Below the pieces are notes generated by a model. The model was given only the letters and a program-made list of their open reading frames with translations, was not told where the DNA came from and ran no database searches. The translations under genes were made by a program, and so were the position numbers. A stretch of DNA of 35,242 nt from Verrucomicrobiota bacterium (GTDB lineage: Bacteria; Verrucomicrobiota; Verrucomicrobiia; Limisphaerales; JAHDYP01). Location: positions 2,867-38,108 of the forward strand of contig JAHDYP010000052.1 of NCBI GenBank assembly GCA_023383055.1, given 5' to 3'. Shown here piece by piece: positions 11,501-19,945 of the stretch. How positions within the stretch are numbered: position 1 is the first letter of the stretch; every line of letters begins with the position of its first letter.

Positions 11501-11809
11501 ATGGCTGGACAACGCATACGGATTCGCCTGAAAGCTTACGATCATCGCGTGATTGACCAATCCGCGCACGACATCGTGGAGACGGTGAAGCGGACGGGGG
11601 CGCGGGTGGCGGGACCGATTCCGCTGCCGACGCGGGTGGAGCGATTCACGGTGCAGCGATCGCCGCACGCGGACAAGAAATCCCACGAGACTTTTGAGCA
11701 GCGGACGCACAAGCGGTTATTGGACATCATCGATCCCACGGCCAAGACGGTGGACGAGCTGAAGAAACTGAATCTGCCGGCCGGCGTGGACATCAGCATC
11801 AAGATCTAG
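11501..11809 (+). CDS. rpsJ: 30S ribosomal protein S10
   Basis: S10 (uS10), 102 residues, a 30S head protein that also serves as NusE in antitermination. [18 protein letters not shown] at the start and the GPIPLPTR loop are diagnostic. It heads the S10 gene series but lies only 24 nt behind fusA with no visible promoter, so it is probably expressed from fusA read-through or a promoter inside fusA (inference). T precedes ATG; no Shine-Dalgarno site. Confidence 0.97.
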   Translation: MAGQRIRIRLKAYDHRVIDQSAHDIVETVKRTGARVAGPIPLPTRVERFTVQRSPHADKKSHETFEQRTHKRLLDIIDPTAKTVDELKKLNLPAGVDISIKI

Positions 11810-11812
11810 GTT

Positions 11813-12469
11813 ATGCTCGGTTTACTCGGAAAGAAATTAGGTCAGACCCGGGTTTACGACCCGCAAGGCAACGCCATTCACGTCACGGTGGTGCAGGCGG
11901 GTCCCAACCGGGTGCTGCAGTGCAAAACGGTGGAAGCGGACGGATACCGGGCGGTGCAGCTCGGGTTTGACGATCAAAAGGAGTCGCGGCTGCCGAAACC
12001 AACGCTCGGGCACTTCAAGAAGTTCAAGGGAGTGCCGACGAAGCGGGTTCGGGAGTTTCGCGATTATCCGGTCGACGTGAAGCCCGGGGACGTCGTTGGG
12101 GTCAACGTCTTTGCGCCGGGCGATTTTGTGGACGCGATCGGCATCACCAAGGGTCGGGGTTTTGAGGGCGTGGTCAAGCGCCATGGCTTTCGGGGGGGCG
12201 ACAGCACCCATGGCGCGAAGGGTTGGCATCGCCGCGCGGGCGCCATTGGTCAACGCCTCTTTCCGGGCACGGTGATGCGCGGCACCAGGATGCCGGGTCA
12301 CATGGGACAAGTGCGGCGCACGGTGCAGAACCTGGAGATCATCCAGGTGCGGGAAGCGGATCAACTGCTGTTGATCAAAGGTGCGATTCCGGGTGCGAGC
12401 GGGGACTACGTGGTGATCCGCGTGGCGAAGAAGCAACCAAAGCAGGCGGCCAAGCCGGGCAAACAGTGA
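11813..12469 (+). CDS. rplC: 50S ribosomal protein L3
   Basis: L3 (uL3), 218 residues, an early assembly protein whose loop approaches the peptidyl transferase centre. The N-terminus GLLGKKLGQTRVYD and the core GVVKRHGFRGGDSTHGAKGWHR, continued by GAIGQRLFPG and the RMPGHMG motif, match the family; the Gln in GAIGQ is in the loop region methylated in E. coli L3. The tail KKQPKQAAKPGKQ is Lys/Ala/Pro-rich. It starts 3 nt after rpsJ, with T before ATG and only a weak AGG close to it. Confidence 0.97.
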   Translation: MLGLLGKKLGQTRVYDPQGNAIHVTVVQAGPNRVLQCKTVEADGYRAVQLGFDDQKESRLPKPTLGHFKKFKGVPTKRVREFRDYPVDVKPGDVVGVNVFAPGDFVDAIGITKGRGFEGVVKRHGFRGGDSTHGAKGWHRRAGAIGQRLFPGTVMRGTRMPGHMGQVRRTVQNLEIIQVREADQLLLIKGAIPGASGDYVVIRVAKKQPKQAAKPGKQ

Positions 12470-12479
12470 GCAGACCGCG

Positions 12480-13100
12480 ATGAAATTGACTGTCAAAGAC
12501 ATCCAGGGCCAGGACCAGGGCGCGCTCGAAGTGCGGTTTCCGCTGGTTGAGGGGGGGCGCGGCACCCAGGCCGTACATGACGCGGTGGTGGCCTACCAGG
12601 CCAATCAGCGCATGGGGACCGCTTGCACCAAAACGATGGGCGAGGTGGCCGGAACGGGAAAGAAGCCGTGGCGCCAGAAGGGCACGGGAAGAGCGCGGGC
12701 GGGTTCGTTTGCCTCGCCGTTGTGGCGGGGCGGCGGCGTGGTGTTTGGACCCAAGCCGCGTGATTTCGGCAAGAAGATTTCGAAGAGCACGCGGAAGCTG
12801 GCGCTGCGGAAGGCGCTGACCGAGCGACTGAAAGCGGGCGATGTGGTGGTGGTGGAGGATTTGAAGCTGACGGCACCGAAGACGCGCGAGTTCGCGGGGG
12901 TGCTGGCGGCGCTGCAGTTGGCGGGAACCACGCTGGTGGTGGCTGAGCCCGATGCGACCTTGACGCTGGCGGCGCGGAATCTGGCCGGGGTGGAGTTGAC
13001 GACGGGGGAGGAATTGACAACCTATCAGGTTCTGAAGTTCGACAAGCTGCTGGTCACGCGCGGCGCGTTTGCCAAGGTTGAGGAACGCCTGGCGGAATAG
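12480..13100 (+). CDS. rplD: 50S ribosomal protein L4
   Basis: L4 (uL4), 206 residues. The globular domain is interrupted by the extended loop GKKPWRQKGTGRARAGS... that lines the polypeptide exit tunnel; the Lys/Gly/Arg-rich loop is intact, with the Lys equivalent to the macrolide-linked Lys 63 present. In gamma-proteobacteria L4 autoregulates the S10 operon through a leader; no comparable leader is obvious upstream of rpsJ here. Spacer to rplC is 10 nt; this is one of the few starts with G at -1. Confidence 0.97.
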   Translation: MKLTVKDIQGQDQGALEVRFPLVEGGRGTQAVHDAVVAYQANQRMGTACTKTMGEVAGTGKKPWRQKGTGRARAGSFASPLWRGGGVVFGPKPRDFGKKISKSTRKLALRKALTERLKAGDVVVVEDLKLTAPKTREFAGVLAALQLAGTTLVVAEPDATLTLAARNLAGVELTTGEELTTYQVLKFDKLLVTRGAFAKVEERLAE

Positions 13101-13106
13101 ACGCTC

Positions 13107-13388
13107 ATGAATGCCTTTCAGATTATCAAGACGGTGCGGGTGACGGAAAAGGGGACAACCCAATCCGAGAAATTCAACCAGTACACCGTGGTGGCCGATT
13201 GCCGCGCGAACAAGGTGCAGATCCGGACCGCGGTTGAAGAGTTGTTCAAGGTCAAGGTGGTCCAGGTGAACACGCTGAACGTGCGCGGCAAGTTCCGGCG
13301 CCAGCGGACCGCGCAGGCGGGCCAGGCGCCCGATTGGAAGAAGGCGGTGGTCACCCTGAAGCAGGGCGACAAGATTGTGCTGACCTAG
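13107..13388 (+). CDS. rplW: 50S ribosomal protein L23
   Basis: L23 (uL23), 93 residues, at the tunnel exit where trigger factor and SRP dock. The N-terminal IIKTVRVTEKGT, the NKVQIRTAVEELFKVKVVQVNTL segment and the C-terminal KKAVVTLKQGDKI are typical. The FRRQRTAQAGQAPDWKKA loop is the rRNA-contacting hairpin. It begins 6 nt after rplD. C precedes ATG and no good Shine-Dalgarno site is visible. Confidence 0.96.
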   Translation: MNAFQIIKTVRVTEKGTTQSEKFNQYTVVADCRANKVQIRTAVEELFKVKVVQVNTLNVRGKFRRQRTAQAGQAPDWKKAVVTLKQGDKIVLT

Positions 13389-13400
13389 GAGCCGGGAATT

Positions 13401-14255
13401 ATGCCAGTTAAAACTTTCAGACCCCTGACGCCGTCACTGCGCTATGTGACGATCGCGTCCTTCGAGGAGATCACGAAGCAGCGGCCGGAGAAGCACCTGG
13501 TCAAACGCCGGGTCAAGACCGGCGGTCGCAACTGCTATGGCCGGATCACGGCCCGGGCGATTGGCGGCGGCCACAAGCAGAAGGTCCGGCTCGTGGACTT
13601 CAAACGGGCGAAGCGCGGCATGACCGCGAAGGTCGTGGCGGTGGAGTACGATCCGATTCGGTCGGCGCGGCTGGCTTTGCTCGAGTACAGCGACGGGGAA
13701 AGGCGATATATCATCGCGCCGAATGGAATTGCGGTGGGCGCGGAAGTCCGGTCCGGTCCGGATGCGCCACCGGAGCTGGGGAATTGCCTGCCGCTGCGGG
13801 TGGTGCCGGTCGGCATGGCGATTCATAACATTGAATTGGTGCCGGGCCGGGGCGGGCAGGTGGTGCGGGCGGCGGGCGGGTCGGCCATGTTGATGTCGCG
13901 GGACCAGGGCTACGCTCAGGTCCGGTTGCCTTCGGGCGAGATCCGGCTGATCAACGAGGAGTGTTACGCGACGATCGGCCAGGTCGGGAACACGGATCAC
14001 GAGAACATCGTTTTGGGCAAAGCGGGGCGGTCGCGGCATCTGGGCCGCCGGCCGATGAGCCGGGGCATGGTGCGCAACCCGGTGGATCACCCGAACGGGG
14101 GTGGACAGGGCAAATCGAAGGGCGGCGGTGGCCGGCAGCATTTGACTTCGCCCTGGGGTTTGTTGGCCAAGGGTTACCGGACCCGGAAACGGCGCAAGAA
14201 TTCGGATCGATTCATACTGGTTCGGCGGGATGGCCGTCCGATGAAAGCGAAATAG
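13401..14255 (+). CDS. rplB: 50S ribosomal protein L2
   Basis: L2 (uL2), 284 residues, needed for subunit association and tRNA placement near the peptidyl transferase centre. GGRNCYGRITARAIGGGHKQ and GERRYIIAPNG are typical. The C-terminal signature reads VDHPNGGGQG at residues 228-237: the His linked to activity in E. coli (His 229 of the mature protein) is kept as His 230, but the second His of the usual DHPHGGGEG is Asn 232 and the Glu is Gln. A Gly-rich stretch (KSKGGGGRQHL) follows. AGGAG at 13387-13391, 9 nt before ATG, is one of the clear Shine-Dalgarno sites of the cluster. rpsS begins 3 nt downstream. Confidence 0.97.
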   Translation: MPVKTFRPLTPSLRYVTIASFEEITKQRPEKHLVKRRVKTGGRNCYGRITARAIGGGHKQKVRLVDFKRAKRGMTAKVVAVEYDPIRSARLALLEYSDGERRYIIAPNGIAVGAEVRSGPDAPPELGNCLPLRVVPVGMAIHNIELVPGRGGQVVRAAGGSAMLMSRDQGYAQVRLPSGEIRLINEECYATIGQVGNTDHENIVLGKAGRSRHLGRRPMSRGMVRNPVDHPNGGGQGKSKGGGGRQHLTSPWGLLAKGYRTRKRRKNSDRFILVRRDGRPMKAK

Positions 14256-14258
14256 CAT

Positions 14259-14540
14259 ATGGGACGCTCGATCAAAAAGGGTCCGTTCGTGGACCAGTCG
14301 CTGATGGACAAGATCGTCAAGGCGCGGGACGCCAAGTCCAAGGCGCCGATCAAGACCTGGTCACGGCGGTCGGTGATCACGCCGGAATTTGTCGGGTTGA
14401 CCTTCAACGTGCATAACGGGAAGGTGTTCAACCCGGTGTTTGTAACGGAGAACATGGTGGGGCATCGACTGGGTGAATTCTCGCTGACCCGGATTTTCCG
14501 GCGGCATGGGGCTCATACGGCGAAAGCCGAAGCGAAGTAG
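14259..14540 (+). CDS. rpsS: 30S ribosomal protein S19
   Basis: S19 (uS19), 93 residues, in the 30S head, complexed with S13. [19 protein letters not shown] is the standard N-terminus and the motif around [23 protein letters not shown] is unmistakable; the C-terminus [18 protein letters not shown] is complete. ATG lies 3 nt after the rplB stop, within TAGCATATG, without a Shine-Dalgarno site; coupling to L2 translation is likely. Confidence 0.97.
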   Translation: MGRSIKKGPFVDQSLMDKIVKARDAKSKAPIKTWSRRSVITPEFVGLTFNVHNGKVFNPVFVTENMVGHRLGEFSLTRIFRRHGAHTAKAEAK

Positions 14541-14544
14541 ACAT

Positions 14545-14877
14545 ATGGAAGTGCGAGCGATCACACGGAACGTGCGGATGTCCGCGCAGAAGATGCGCGA
14601 GGTGACGCGCCAGATCCAGGGATTGAACGCGGTCCAGGCCCAGGCGGTCCTGGCGGTGGTGCCGCGGAAATCGGCGCGTTGGGTGGCGAAGACTTTAAAG
14701 TCCGCGCTGGCGAATGCCGAGAACAACCAGGGGCTGAAGCCGGAGACGCTCCGGATCAAGGAAGCGGTGGCGGGGGCGGCCACGACGCTGAAGCGTTTTG
14801 TGCCGAAGGCGCGCGGGTCGGCGGGGCCGATCCTGAAGCGGACCTGTCATATCAAGATTGTTTTATCGGACAAGTAA
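14545..14877 (+). CDS. rplV: 50S ribosomal protein L22
   Basis: L22 (uL22), 110 residues from ATG 14545. A longer frame opens at 14506 inside rpsS, but the internal start gives [20 protein letters not shown], the normal L22 N-terminus, with a 4-nt spacer. The tunnel beta-hairpin is at the C-terminus ([19 protein letters not shown]), of normal length and without the deletion known from macrolide-resistant mutants. No Shine-Dalgarno site; the context TAGACATATG resembles that of rpsS. Confidence 0.96.
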   Translation: MEVRAITRNVRMSAQKMREVTRQIQGLNAVQAQAVLAVVPRKSARWVAKTLKSALANAENNQGLKPETLRIKEAVAGAATTLKRFVPKARGSAGPILKRTCHIKIVLSDK

Positions 14878-14882
14878 GGCCT

Positions 14883-15554
14883 ATGGGACAAAAAACCAAC
14901 CCGATCGGACTTCGGATTGCCCTGAACAAGGACTGGCGCTCGAAGTGGTATGCCGACAAGAAGGAATTCGGCAAATTGCTGGCCGAGGACGAGCGGATTC
15001 GCGAGCTGCTTAAGAAGAAGCTGGAGTCGGCGTCGGTGCCGAGGATCCAGATCGAGCGGGCGGCAACCCGCTGTCGGATCACGATTCACACGGCGCGGCC
15101 CGGCGTGGTGATCGGCCGCAAGGGGGCTGAGATCGACAAGATCAAGGAGGAGTTGAGCCGGTTGACCGGCAAGGAGATCTACGTGGAGATCGTGGAGGTG
15201 AAGAAACCCGAGATCGACGCGCAGTTGGTGGCGGAGAACATTGCGCTGCAGTTGGAGCGACGCATCTCCTTCCGGAGGGCGATGAAGAAGGCCGTGCAAA
15301 CGGCGATGGATTTTGGGGCGGAGGGAATCAAGATCCGATGCTGCGGCCGCCTGGGCGGGGCGGAACTGGCGCGCACCGAATCGTATCATCAGGGGCGGGT
15401 GCCGCTGCACACGCTGCGGGCGAACATCGATTACGGGTTTGCCGAGGCGAAGACCGTCTACGGGAAGCTGGGGATCAAATGTTGGATCTGCACCGGGGAA
15501 ACGAAGCACGAGAAGCCGCCCGCCACACGCGGAGCGGCGGCGGTGACGGCCTGA
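14883..15554 (+). CDS. rpsC: 30S ribosomal protein S3
   Basis: S3 (uS3), 223 residues from ATG 14883 ([12 protein letters not shown]), the only start that fits the family; the open frame continues upstream through rplV. The KH type II domain has its GXXG loop as GRKG within [15 protein letters not shown]. Together with S4 and S5 it forms the mRNA entry pore; the positively charged helix containing [13 protein letters not shown] is intact. The C-terminus is short, ending [10 protein letters not shown]. Spacer to rplV is 5 nt, with AAGG too close to ATG to be an optimal Shine-Dalgarno site. Confidence 0.97.
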   Translation: MGQKTNPIGLRIALNKDWRSKWYADKKEFGKLLAEDERIRELLKKKLESASVPRIQIERAATRCRITIHTARPGVVIGRKGAEIDKIKEELSRLTGKEIYVEIVEVKKPEIDAQLVAENIALQLERRISFRRAMKKAVQTAMDFGAEGIKIRCCGRLGGAELARTESYHQGRVPLHTLRANIDYGFAEAKTVYGKLGIKCWICTGETKHEKPPATRGAAAVTA

Positions 15555-15578
15555 TCCGGCGACGGGAGAGGAATTGAT

Positions 15579-16010
15579 ATGGCTTTGATGCCCGAACGAG
15601 TTAAGCACCGCAAAATGCAGCGGGGCAATCGGAGTGGCCTGGCCACGCGCGGGATGACCGTGGCGTTTGGCGAATTCGGCCTGCAAGCCCTGGAACGATG
15701 CTGGCTTGACACCAAGCAGATCGAAGCGGCGCGCGTGGCCCTGACGCGCTTCATGAAGCGCCGGGGGAAGGTCTGGCTGCGGGTGTTTCCCGACAAGTCC
15801 TACACCAAGAAACCGCTCGAGGTGCGGATGGGCACCGGCAAAGGGGCGGTGGAGACCTGGGTGGCGGTCATTCGGCCGGCCAACGTCCTGTTTGAGGTGG
15901 ACGGGGTGACGTCGGAGATAGCACGGGAAGCGATGCGCCTGGCGGCGGCCAAGCTGCCGATCAAAACCAAGTTTATATCGCGGCACCGGGGCGGCGCCGC
16001 GGGAGTCTGA
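15579..16010 (+). CDS. rplP: 50S ribosomal protein L16
   Basis: L16 (uL16), 143 residues, at the base of the central protuberance near the A-site tRNA. The core ([14 protein letters not shown], continuing through [22 protein letters not shown] and [17 protein letters not shown]) is fully conserved. It has the strongest Shine-Dalgarno site of the cluster: GGGAGAGG at 15564-15571 with a 7-nt spacer. The 24-nt gap from rpsC is longer than its neighbours', consistent with independent initiation. Confidence 0.97.
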   Translation: MALMPERVKHRKMQRGNRSGLATRGMTVAFGEFGLQALERCWLDTKQIEAARVALTRFMKRRGKVWLRVFPDKSYTKKPLEVRMGTGKGAVETWVAVIRPANVLFEVDGVTSEIAREAMRLAAAKLPIKTKFISRHRGGAAGV

Positions 16011-16013
16011 GTC

Positions 16014-16211
16014 ATGAAGATGTCCGAGTTGAAAGATTTGACCCTCGTCGAGTTGCGGGCAAAGAGCCGCGATCTTCGGCAGGAGTTGTTCAACCTCCGG
16101 TTGCAGCAGGCCAGTGCGCAACTGGAGAAGACAGCGCGGCTGCGCCTGCTTCGGCGGGATGTGGCGCGGCTGGAGACGCGAATCACGCAATTGCAGCGCG
16201 AGACCAAGTAG
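16014..16211 (+). CDS. rpmC: 50S ribosomal protein L29
   Basis: L29 (uL29), 65 residues, two long helices at the tunnel exit next to L23. [20 protein letters not shown] and [20 protein letters not shown] are characteristic. Start at ATG 16014, 3 nt after rplP, with GGGAG at 16001-16005 and an 8-nt spacer inside the end of rplP. Confidence 0.95.
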   Translation: MKMSELKDLTLVELRAKSRDLRQELFNLRLQQASAQLEKTARLRLLRRDVARLETRITQLQRETK

Positions 16212-16218
16212 CATTTCT

Positions 16219-16509
16219 ATGTCAGAAGCCAAAGTCCAGCCGGAGCACCGCAAAGAGCGGGTGGGAGAAGTGGTGTCGAACCAGATGACGAAGACCATCG
16301 TGGTCCGGGTCGAACGCCGGTTTCAGCATCCGCAATTTCAGAAGGTGATCACTCGATACAAGAAGTTTTACGCGCACGACGAGAAGCGCGAAGCCCAGGT
16401 CGGCGACCGGGTGCGCATTCGGGAAACGCGTCCGCTATCGAAAACCAAGAACTGGCGCTTGGTTGAGATTGTCGCGCGCAGCGGGGCGCCGGCGGTGACG
16501 GAGGCCTAA
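16219..16509 (+). CDS. rpsQ: 30S ribosomal protein S17
   Basis: S17 (uS17), 96 residues from ATG 16219; a longer frame extends back into rpmC, but this start lies 7 nt after its stop and gives a short polar lead ([14 protein letters not shown]) before the OB-fold core [19 protein letters not shown]. The core proceeds through [19 protein letters not shown] and [20 protein letters not shown], all typical. The N- and C-terminal ends are slightly longer than in E. coli (84 residues). ATG is preceded by TTTCT, without a Shine-Dalgarno site. Confidence 0.96.
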   Translation: MSEAKVQPEHRKERVGEVVSNQMTKTIVVRVERRFQHPQFQKVITRYKKFYAHDEKREAQVGDRVRIRETRPLSKTKNWRLVEIVARSGAPAVTEA

Positions 16510-16524
16510 GCGGGAGAAGATGTT

Positions 16525-16890
16525 ATGTTGCAGGTAAGATCCATATTGGACGTGGCCGACAATACCGGAGCCAAGCGGGCTGCGGCGATCGGGGTCTTGG
16601 GGCGAAACCAGCGTTACGCTCACATCGGGGACGTGATCAAGGCGCACATCAAGGAAGCGACTCCGGATGGAACGGTGAAGAAAGGCGATGTGGTGGATGC
16701 GGTGGTCGTGCGGACCAAGAAGGCGATTCGGCGGAACGATGGCTCCTATCTGCGCTTTGACAGCAACGCGATTGTGATCATCGACAAGGATCAGAACCCG
16801 CGGGGGACGCGGATATTCGGTCCGGTCGCGCGGGAATTGCGGGACAAGAAGTTCATGAAGATCATCTCACTGGCGCCGGAGGTCATCTAA
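16525..16890 (+). CDS. rplN: 50S ribosomal protein L14
   Basis: L14 (uL14), 121 residues, at the subunit interface and the docking site of Rsf[20 protein letters not shown] is the standard N-terminus and [20 protein letters not shown] the standard C-terminus. GGGAG at 16512-16516 lies 8 nt from ATG. It is the first gene of the classical spc series, with only 15 nt from rpsQ and no promoter visible, so S10 and spc genes appear fused into one unit. Confidence 0.97.
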   Translation: MLQVRSILDVADNTGAKRAAAIGVLGRNQRYAHIGDVIKAHIKEATPDGTVKKGDVVDAVVVRTKKAIRRNDGSYLRFDSNAIVIIDKDQNPRGTRIFGPVARELRDKKFMKIISLAPEVI

Positions 16891-16893
16891 GGT

Positions 16894-17157
16894 ATGAGGA
16901 CAACGCACGTAAAGCGCGGAGATGAAGTGGTCGTCATCGCGGGTACCGAGCGCGGGAAGCGCGGCAAGGTGATCCGGGTGTTGCGCGACAAGCAGCGCGT
17001 CATCGTCGAGGGCGTCAAGATGATCAAGCGGCACACGCGCAAGAGCCAGCAGCATCCGCAGGGAGCGATTGTGGAACGGGAGGGGAGCGTTCATCTCTCC
17101 AACGTCATGCTGGCGGCGAAGCATGATGGACGAGCTGCCAAGCGCAGCGCCGCCTAG
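16894..17157 (+). CDS. rplX: 50S ribosomal protein L24
   Basis: L24 (uL24), 87 residues; shorter than E. coli L24 (104). The KOW motif is seen at KRGDEVVVIAGTERGKRGKV, followed by VIVEGVKMIKRHTRKSQQHP and the short ending NVMLAAKHDGRAAKRSAA, which lacks the last beta segment with extra Lys residues found in longer homologues. An initiator of 50S assembly. ATG lies 3 nt after rplN, with GGAGG about 11 nt upstream and AAGG next to the start. Confidence 0.95.
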   Translation: MRTTHVKRGDEVVVIAGTERGKRGKVIRVLRDKQRVIVEGVKMIKRHTRKSQQHPQGAIVEREGSVHLSNVMLAAKHDGRAAKRSAA

Positions 17158-17164
17158 AAGCGCC

Positions 17165-17710
17165 ATGAAATCGAGAATTTACCAGAAATACATCGAGTCG
17201 GTCCGCCCTGCCTTGCAGGAGAAGCGGGGCTACAAGAACGTCCACCAGGTGCCGAGCCTGCAGAAGATTGTAATCAACATGGGGGTGAGCGCCTCCCTGG
17301 AAAAGAGCGCAGTGGACGACGCGACGAAGGACCTGACCACCATCACCGGGCGCAAGCCGGTCATCAACCGGTCGCGCAAAAGCGTCTCGAACTTCAAGTT
17401 GCGCAAGGGCCAGTCTATCGGCTGCCGGGTCACCCTGCGACGGGATGTGATGTACGAGTTTTTCGACCGGCTGGTGGCGACCGCCCTGCCGCGGATTCGG
17501 GATTTTCGGGGATTGTCGTCCCGGTCGTTTGACGGCCGGGGGAATTACTCGCTGGGACTGGCGGATCAGACCATCTTTCCGGAGATCGATTTGGACAAGA
17601 TCAAGCGGCATCAGGGCATGGACATCACCCTGGTCACGACCGCCCGGACGGACGAGGAGGCGTTGGAGTTGTTGAAGCTGTTGGGCATGCCGTTTGCCGA
17701 AGGAAGATAG
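17165..17710 (+). CDS. rplE: 50S ribosomal protein L5
   Basis: L5 (uL5), 181 residues from ATG 17165; the frame is open into rplX, but MKSRIYQKYIESVRPALQEK is the natural start. VPSLQKIVINMGVS, TGRKPVINRSRKSVSNFKLR and DRLVATALPRIRDFRGLS are family hallmarks. L5 binds 5S rRNA and contacts P-site tRNA and S13 (bridge B1b). The spacer is 7 nt; the start has C at -1 and no Shine-Dalgarno site. Confidence 0.97.
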   Translation: MKSRIYQKYIESVRPALQEKRGYKNVHQVPSLQKIVINMGVSASLEKSAVDDATKDLTTITGRKPVINRSRKSVSNFKLRKGQSIGCRVTLRRDVMYEFFDRLVATALPRIRDFRGLSSRSFDGRGNYSLGLADQTIFPEIDLDKIKRHQGMDITLVTTARTDEEALELLKLLGMPFAEGR

Positions 17711-17713
17711 AGT

Positions 17714-17983
17714 ATGGCTAAGAAGTCTTGGATAGAGCGCAACCAAAGAAAGGCCCGGACCGTGAAGAAGTACGCGGCGCTGCGGGCAGAACTGAAGGCC
17801 AAGGGTGATTACGTGGGGCTGACGAAGCTGCCGCGCGACGCCAGTCCGGTGCGGGTGGTGAACCGCTGTTCGCTCACCGGCCGGCGGCACGGGTATCTGC
17901 GCAAGTTCGGCTGTTCGCGTTTGACGTTCCGGGAGATGGCGCTTTCCGGGAGAATTCCGGGAGTGACCAAAGCAAGCTGGTAG
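17714..17983 (+). CDS. rpsN: 30S ribosomal protein S14, zinc-independent type
   Basis: S14 (uS14), 89 residues. It is the zinc-free form: the region that holds two CXXC pairs in the short zinc-binding S14 reads [20 protein letters not shown], with only two isolated Cys. The length lies between the 61-residue zinc form and the 101-residue E. coli form. The C-terminus [10 protein letters not shown] is universal. AAGGA 9 nt upstream of ATG gives a usable Shine-Dalgarno site. Confidence 0.96.
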   Translation: MAKKSWIERNQRKARTVKKYAALRAELKAKGDYVGLTKLPRDASPVRVVNRCSLTGRRHGYLRKFGCSRLTFREMALSGRIPGVTKASW

Positions 17984-17987
17984 GACT

Positions 17988-18374
17988 ATGACCGACACGA
18001 TTTCCGACATGTTAACCCGGATCCGCAACGCGAGCCAAGCGTTGCAGCCGGAAGTGGAAGTGACCTACTCGAAGCTGAAGGAGAACCTGGCGCGGGTGCT
18101 CAAGAAGGAAGGGTATATCGCCGATTACGGGGTGGAGGGCGCCACGATCAAGCAGATTCGGTTGAAGCTCAAATTCCTGGGCCGCAAGGGCGTGATTGCC
18201 GGTTTGCGCCGCGTGAGTCGACCGGGGCTGCGGCGATATGTGGGAAGCCAGCAGGTGCCGCGGGTGCTGGGCGGGTTGGGGGTGGCGATTCTGTCGACTC
18301 CGCAAGGGGTGATGACGGGCGCTGAGGCGCGCCGACAGAATGTCGGGGGTGAACTGCTTTGCTACGTTTGGTAG
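17988..18374 (+). CDS. rpsH: 30S ribosomal protein S8
   Basis: S8 (uS8), 128 residues, binds 16S helix 21 in the central domain. TDTISDMLTRIRNASQ is the standard start, and SRPGLRRYVGSQQVPRVLGG with VAILSTPQGVMT leads to the conserved C-terminus GELLCYVW. In E. coli S8 represses spc translation at a site in rplE; I did not identify an equivalent site. It begins 4 nt after rpsN. Confidence 0.97.
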   Translation: MTDTISDMLTRIRNASQALQPEVEVTYSKLKENLARVLKKEGYIADYGVEGATIKQIRLKLKFLGRKGVIAGLRRVSRPGLRRYVGSQQVPRVLGGLGVAILSTPQGVMTGAEARRQNVGGELLCYVW

Positions 18375-18386
18375 CGCTATTGATTT

Positions 18387-18923
18387 ATGTCGCGTATAGG
18401 AAAAATGCCGGTGCCGATCCCGGCGAAGGTCAAGGTCGCGTTTCAGGGTCGAACCATCCGGGTGGAAGGCCCGAAGGGCAAGCTGGCGTTTGACCTGCCG
18501 AAACGAACGACCGCGGCGGTCGAGAATGACCAGATCAAGGTGAGCCGGGACAGCGACGATGCCGAGGCGAAGGCCTTGCATGGATTGACGCGGGCCATTC
18601 TGAACAACATGGTTCAGGGGGTCAGTCAAGGCTTTGTCAGGCGGTTGGAGATTGTCGGCGTTGGCTTCAAAGCCTCCGTGCAGGGCAAGGTGATCACGAT
18701 GAACCTCGGGTATTCGCATCCGATTGTCTACGACATACCGGACCAGGTGAAGGTGACGGTGGATGAAAACACCAAGATCACCATCGAGGGGCCCAGCAAA
18801 GAAGTGGTCGGCCAGGTCGCGTCGGAGTTGCGTTCATTTTATCCTCCCGAACCTTACAAGGGCAAGGGAGTGCGTTATGCCGGCGAGCATATTATCCGGA
18901 AGGAGGGCAAGACCGTGCAGTAA
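18387..18923 (+). CDS. rplF: 50S ribosomal protein L6
   Basis: L6 (uL6), 178 residues, two tandem domains of like fold; near the sarcin-ricin loop and the factor-binding site. MSRIGKMPVPIPAKV and the C-terminal PEPYKGKGVRYAGEHI with RKEGKTVQ are diagnostic. The ATG is preceded by TTGATTT with no Shine-Dalgarno site. It is followed by a 36-nt gap, one of the longer ones in the spc section. Confidence 0.97.
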   Translation: MSRIGKMPVPIPAKVKVAFQGRTIRVEGPKGKLAFDLPKRTTAAVENDQIKVSRDSDDAEAKALHGLTRAILNNMVQGVSQGFVRRLEIVGVGFKASVQGKVITMNLGYSHPIVYDIPDQVKVTVDENTKITIEGPSKEVVGQVASELRSFYPPEPYKGKGVRYAGEHIIRKEGKTVQ

Positions 18924-18959
18924 TGCGCCGGTGCGGCAGCCCCGTTTGTCAAAAAGAGC

Positions 18960-19325
18960 ATGAGGACCGAGAAAAAGCGAAAACTGGCCGAGCGCCGTCA
19001 TTTCCGGGTGCGTCAGAAGGTTCAGGGAACCGCCGAACGCCCGCGTATGAGCGCTTGTTTTACCGGCAAGCACATTTACGTGCAGTTTGTGGACGATTTG
19101 GCCGGGCGAACCCTGGCGAGCGCCTCGACGCGGCGGAAGACGCCGAGTTCGGGCGAGCCGATGGGCGCCAACGTGGCTGGGGCGAAGCGACTGGGTCAAC
19201 TGGCCGCCGAAGTGGCGCGGAGCCAGGGGATTGACCGCGTGGTATTCGACCGCGGGAGCGCGGCCTATCACGGCAAGGTCAAAGCACTCGCGGACGCGGC
19301 CCGGGAAGCCGGACTGAAATTCTAG
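18960..19325 (+). CDS. rplR: 50S ribosomal protein L18
   Basis: L18 (uL18), 121 residues, binds 5S rRNA with L5. The basic N-terminus MRTEKKRKLAERRHFRVRQK is followed by GTAERPRMSACFTGKHIYVQ and the ending DRGSAAYHGKVKALADAARE, all typical. C precedes ATG and no Shine-Dalgarno site is seen. rpsE follows after 19 nt. Confidence 0.96.
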   Translation: MRTEKKRKLAERRHFRVRQKVQGTAERPRMSACFTGKHIYVQFVDDLAGRTLASASTRRKTPSSGEPMGANVAGAKRLGQLAAEVARSQGIDRVVFDRGSAAYHGKVKALADAAREAGLKF

Positions 19326-19344
19326 TTTTTGAGGAGATTCTACT

Positions 19345-19941
19345 GTGGCTGAAGAAATACGAGTACCATCCGATTCCGGCCGGCCGATGCGTGGCCGGGG
19401 ACCGCGGCGAGGCCGACCGGCGCCCGGTTCAGACAGTCTTGACGAGAACCGCGAGAACGAGTTGACCGAGAAGGTGATCTTCATCAACCGCTCAGCGAAG
19501 GTGGTCAAGGGCGGTCGGCGTTTCAGTTTCAGCGCGCTGGTGGTGGCAGGGGACCGGCGCGGGCGGGTCGGCCTGGGGTTGGGCAAGGCCGGGGAGGTGG
19601 CCGACGCCATCCGGAAGGGAAGCGACATTGCCAAGCACAGCATGGTGGGTGTTTCCCTGCGTGAAGCGACCATTCCGCACGAGGTGCTCTCCAATTACGG
19701 CGGGGCGCGTGTTTTACTGCGACCGGCGTCGCCGGGCACGGGGGTGATTGCGGGCAAGACGGTGCGCGCGGTGCTTGAAGCCGCGGGAGTCCGCGATGTG
19801 CTGAGCAAGTCCCTGGGATCGAACAACGCGGCCAACGTCGCCAAATCCACCCTGCAAGCGTTGCAGATGCTTCGTCAACGCGAGGAAATCCTCCGCGGGC
19901 GTGGTTTGTCGGTGGCGGCACCGGCGGTGACTGTCAGTTAA
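19345..19941 (+). CDS. rpsE: 30S ribosomal protein S5
   Basis: S5 (uS5), 198 residues against 167 in E. coli. It begins at GTG 19345, fixed by GAGGAG at 19331-19336 with an 8-nt spacer; no ATG fits. Relative to E. coli there are about 29 extra N-terminal residues, including the Arg/Gly/Pro patch [10 protein letters not shown] (16-25). The double-stranded-RNA-binding-like domain starts at [18 protein letters not shown], and the C-terminal domain has [21 protein letters not shown]5 forms the mRNA entry pore with S3 and S4 and affects fidelity. rplO follows after 4 nt, with no rpmD between. Confidence 0.97.
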   Translation: MAEEIRVPSDSGRPMRGRGPRRGRPAPGSDSLDENRENELTEKVIFINRSAKVVKGGRRFSFSALVVAGDRRGRVGLGLGKAGEVADAIRKGSDIAKHSMVGVSLREATIPHEVLSNYGGARVLLRPASPGTGVIAGKTVRAVLEAAGVRDVLSKSLGSNNAANVAKSTLQALQMLRQREEILRGRGLSVAAPAVTVS

Positions 19942-19945
19942 GTTT

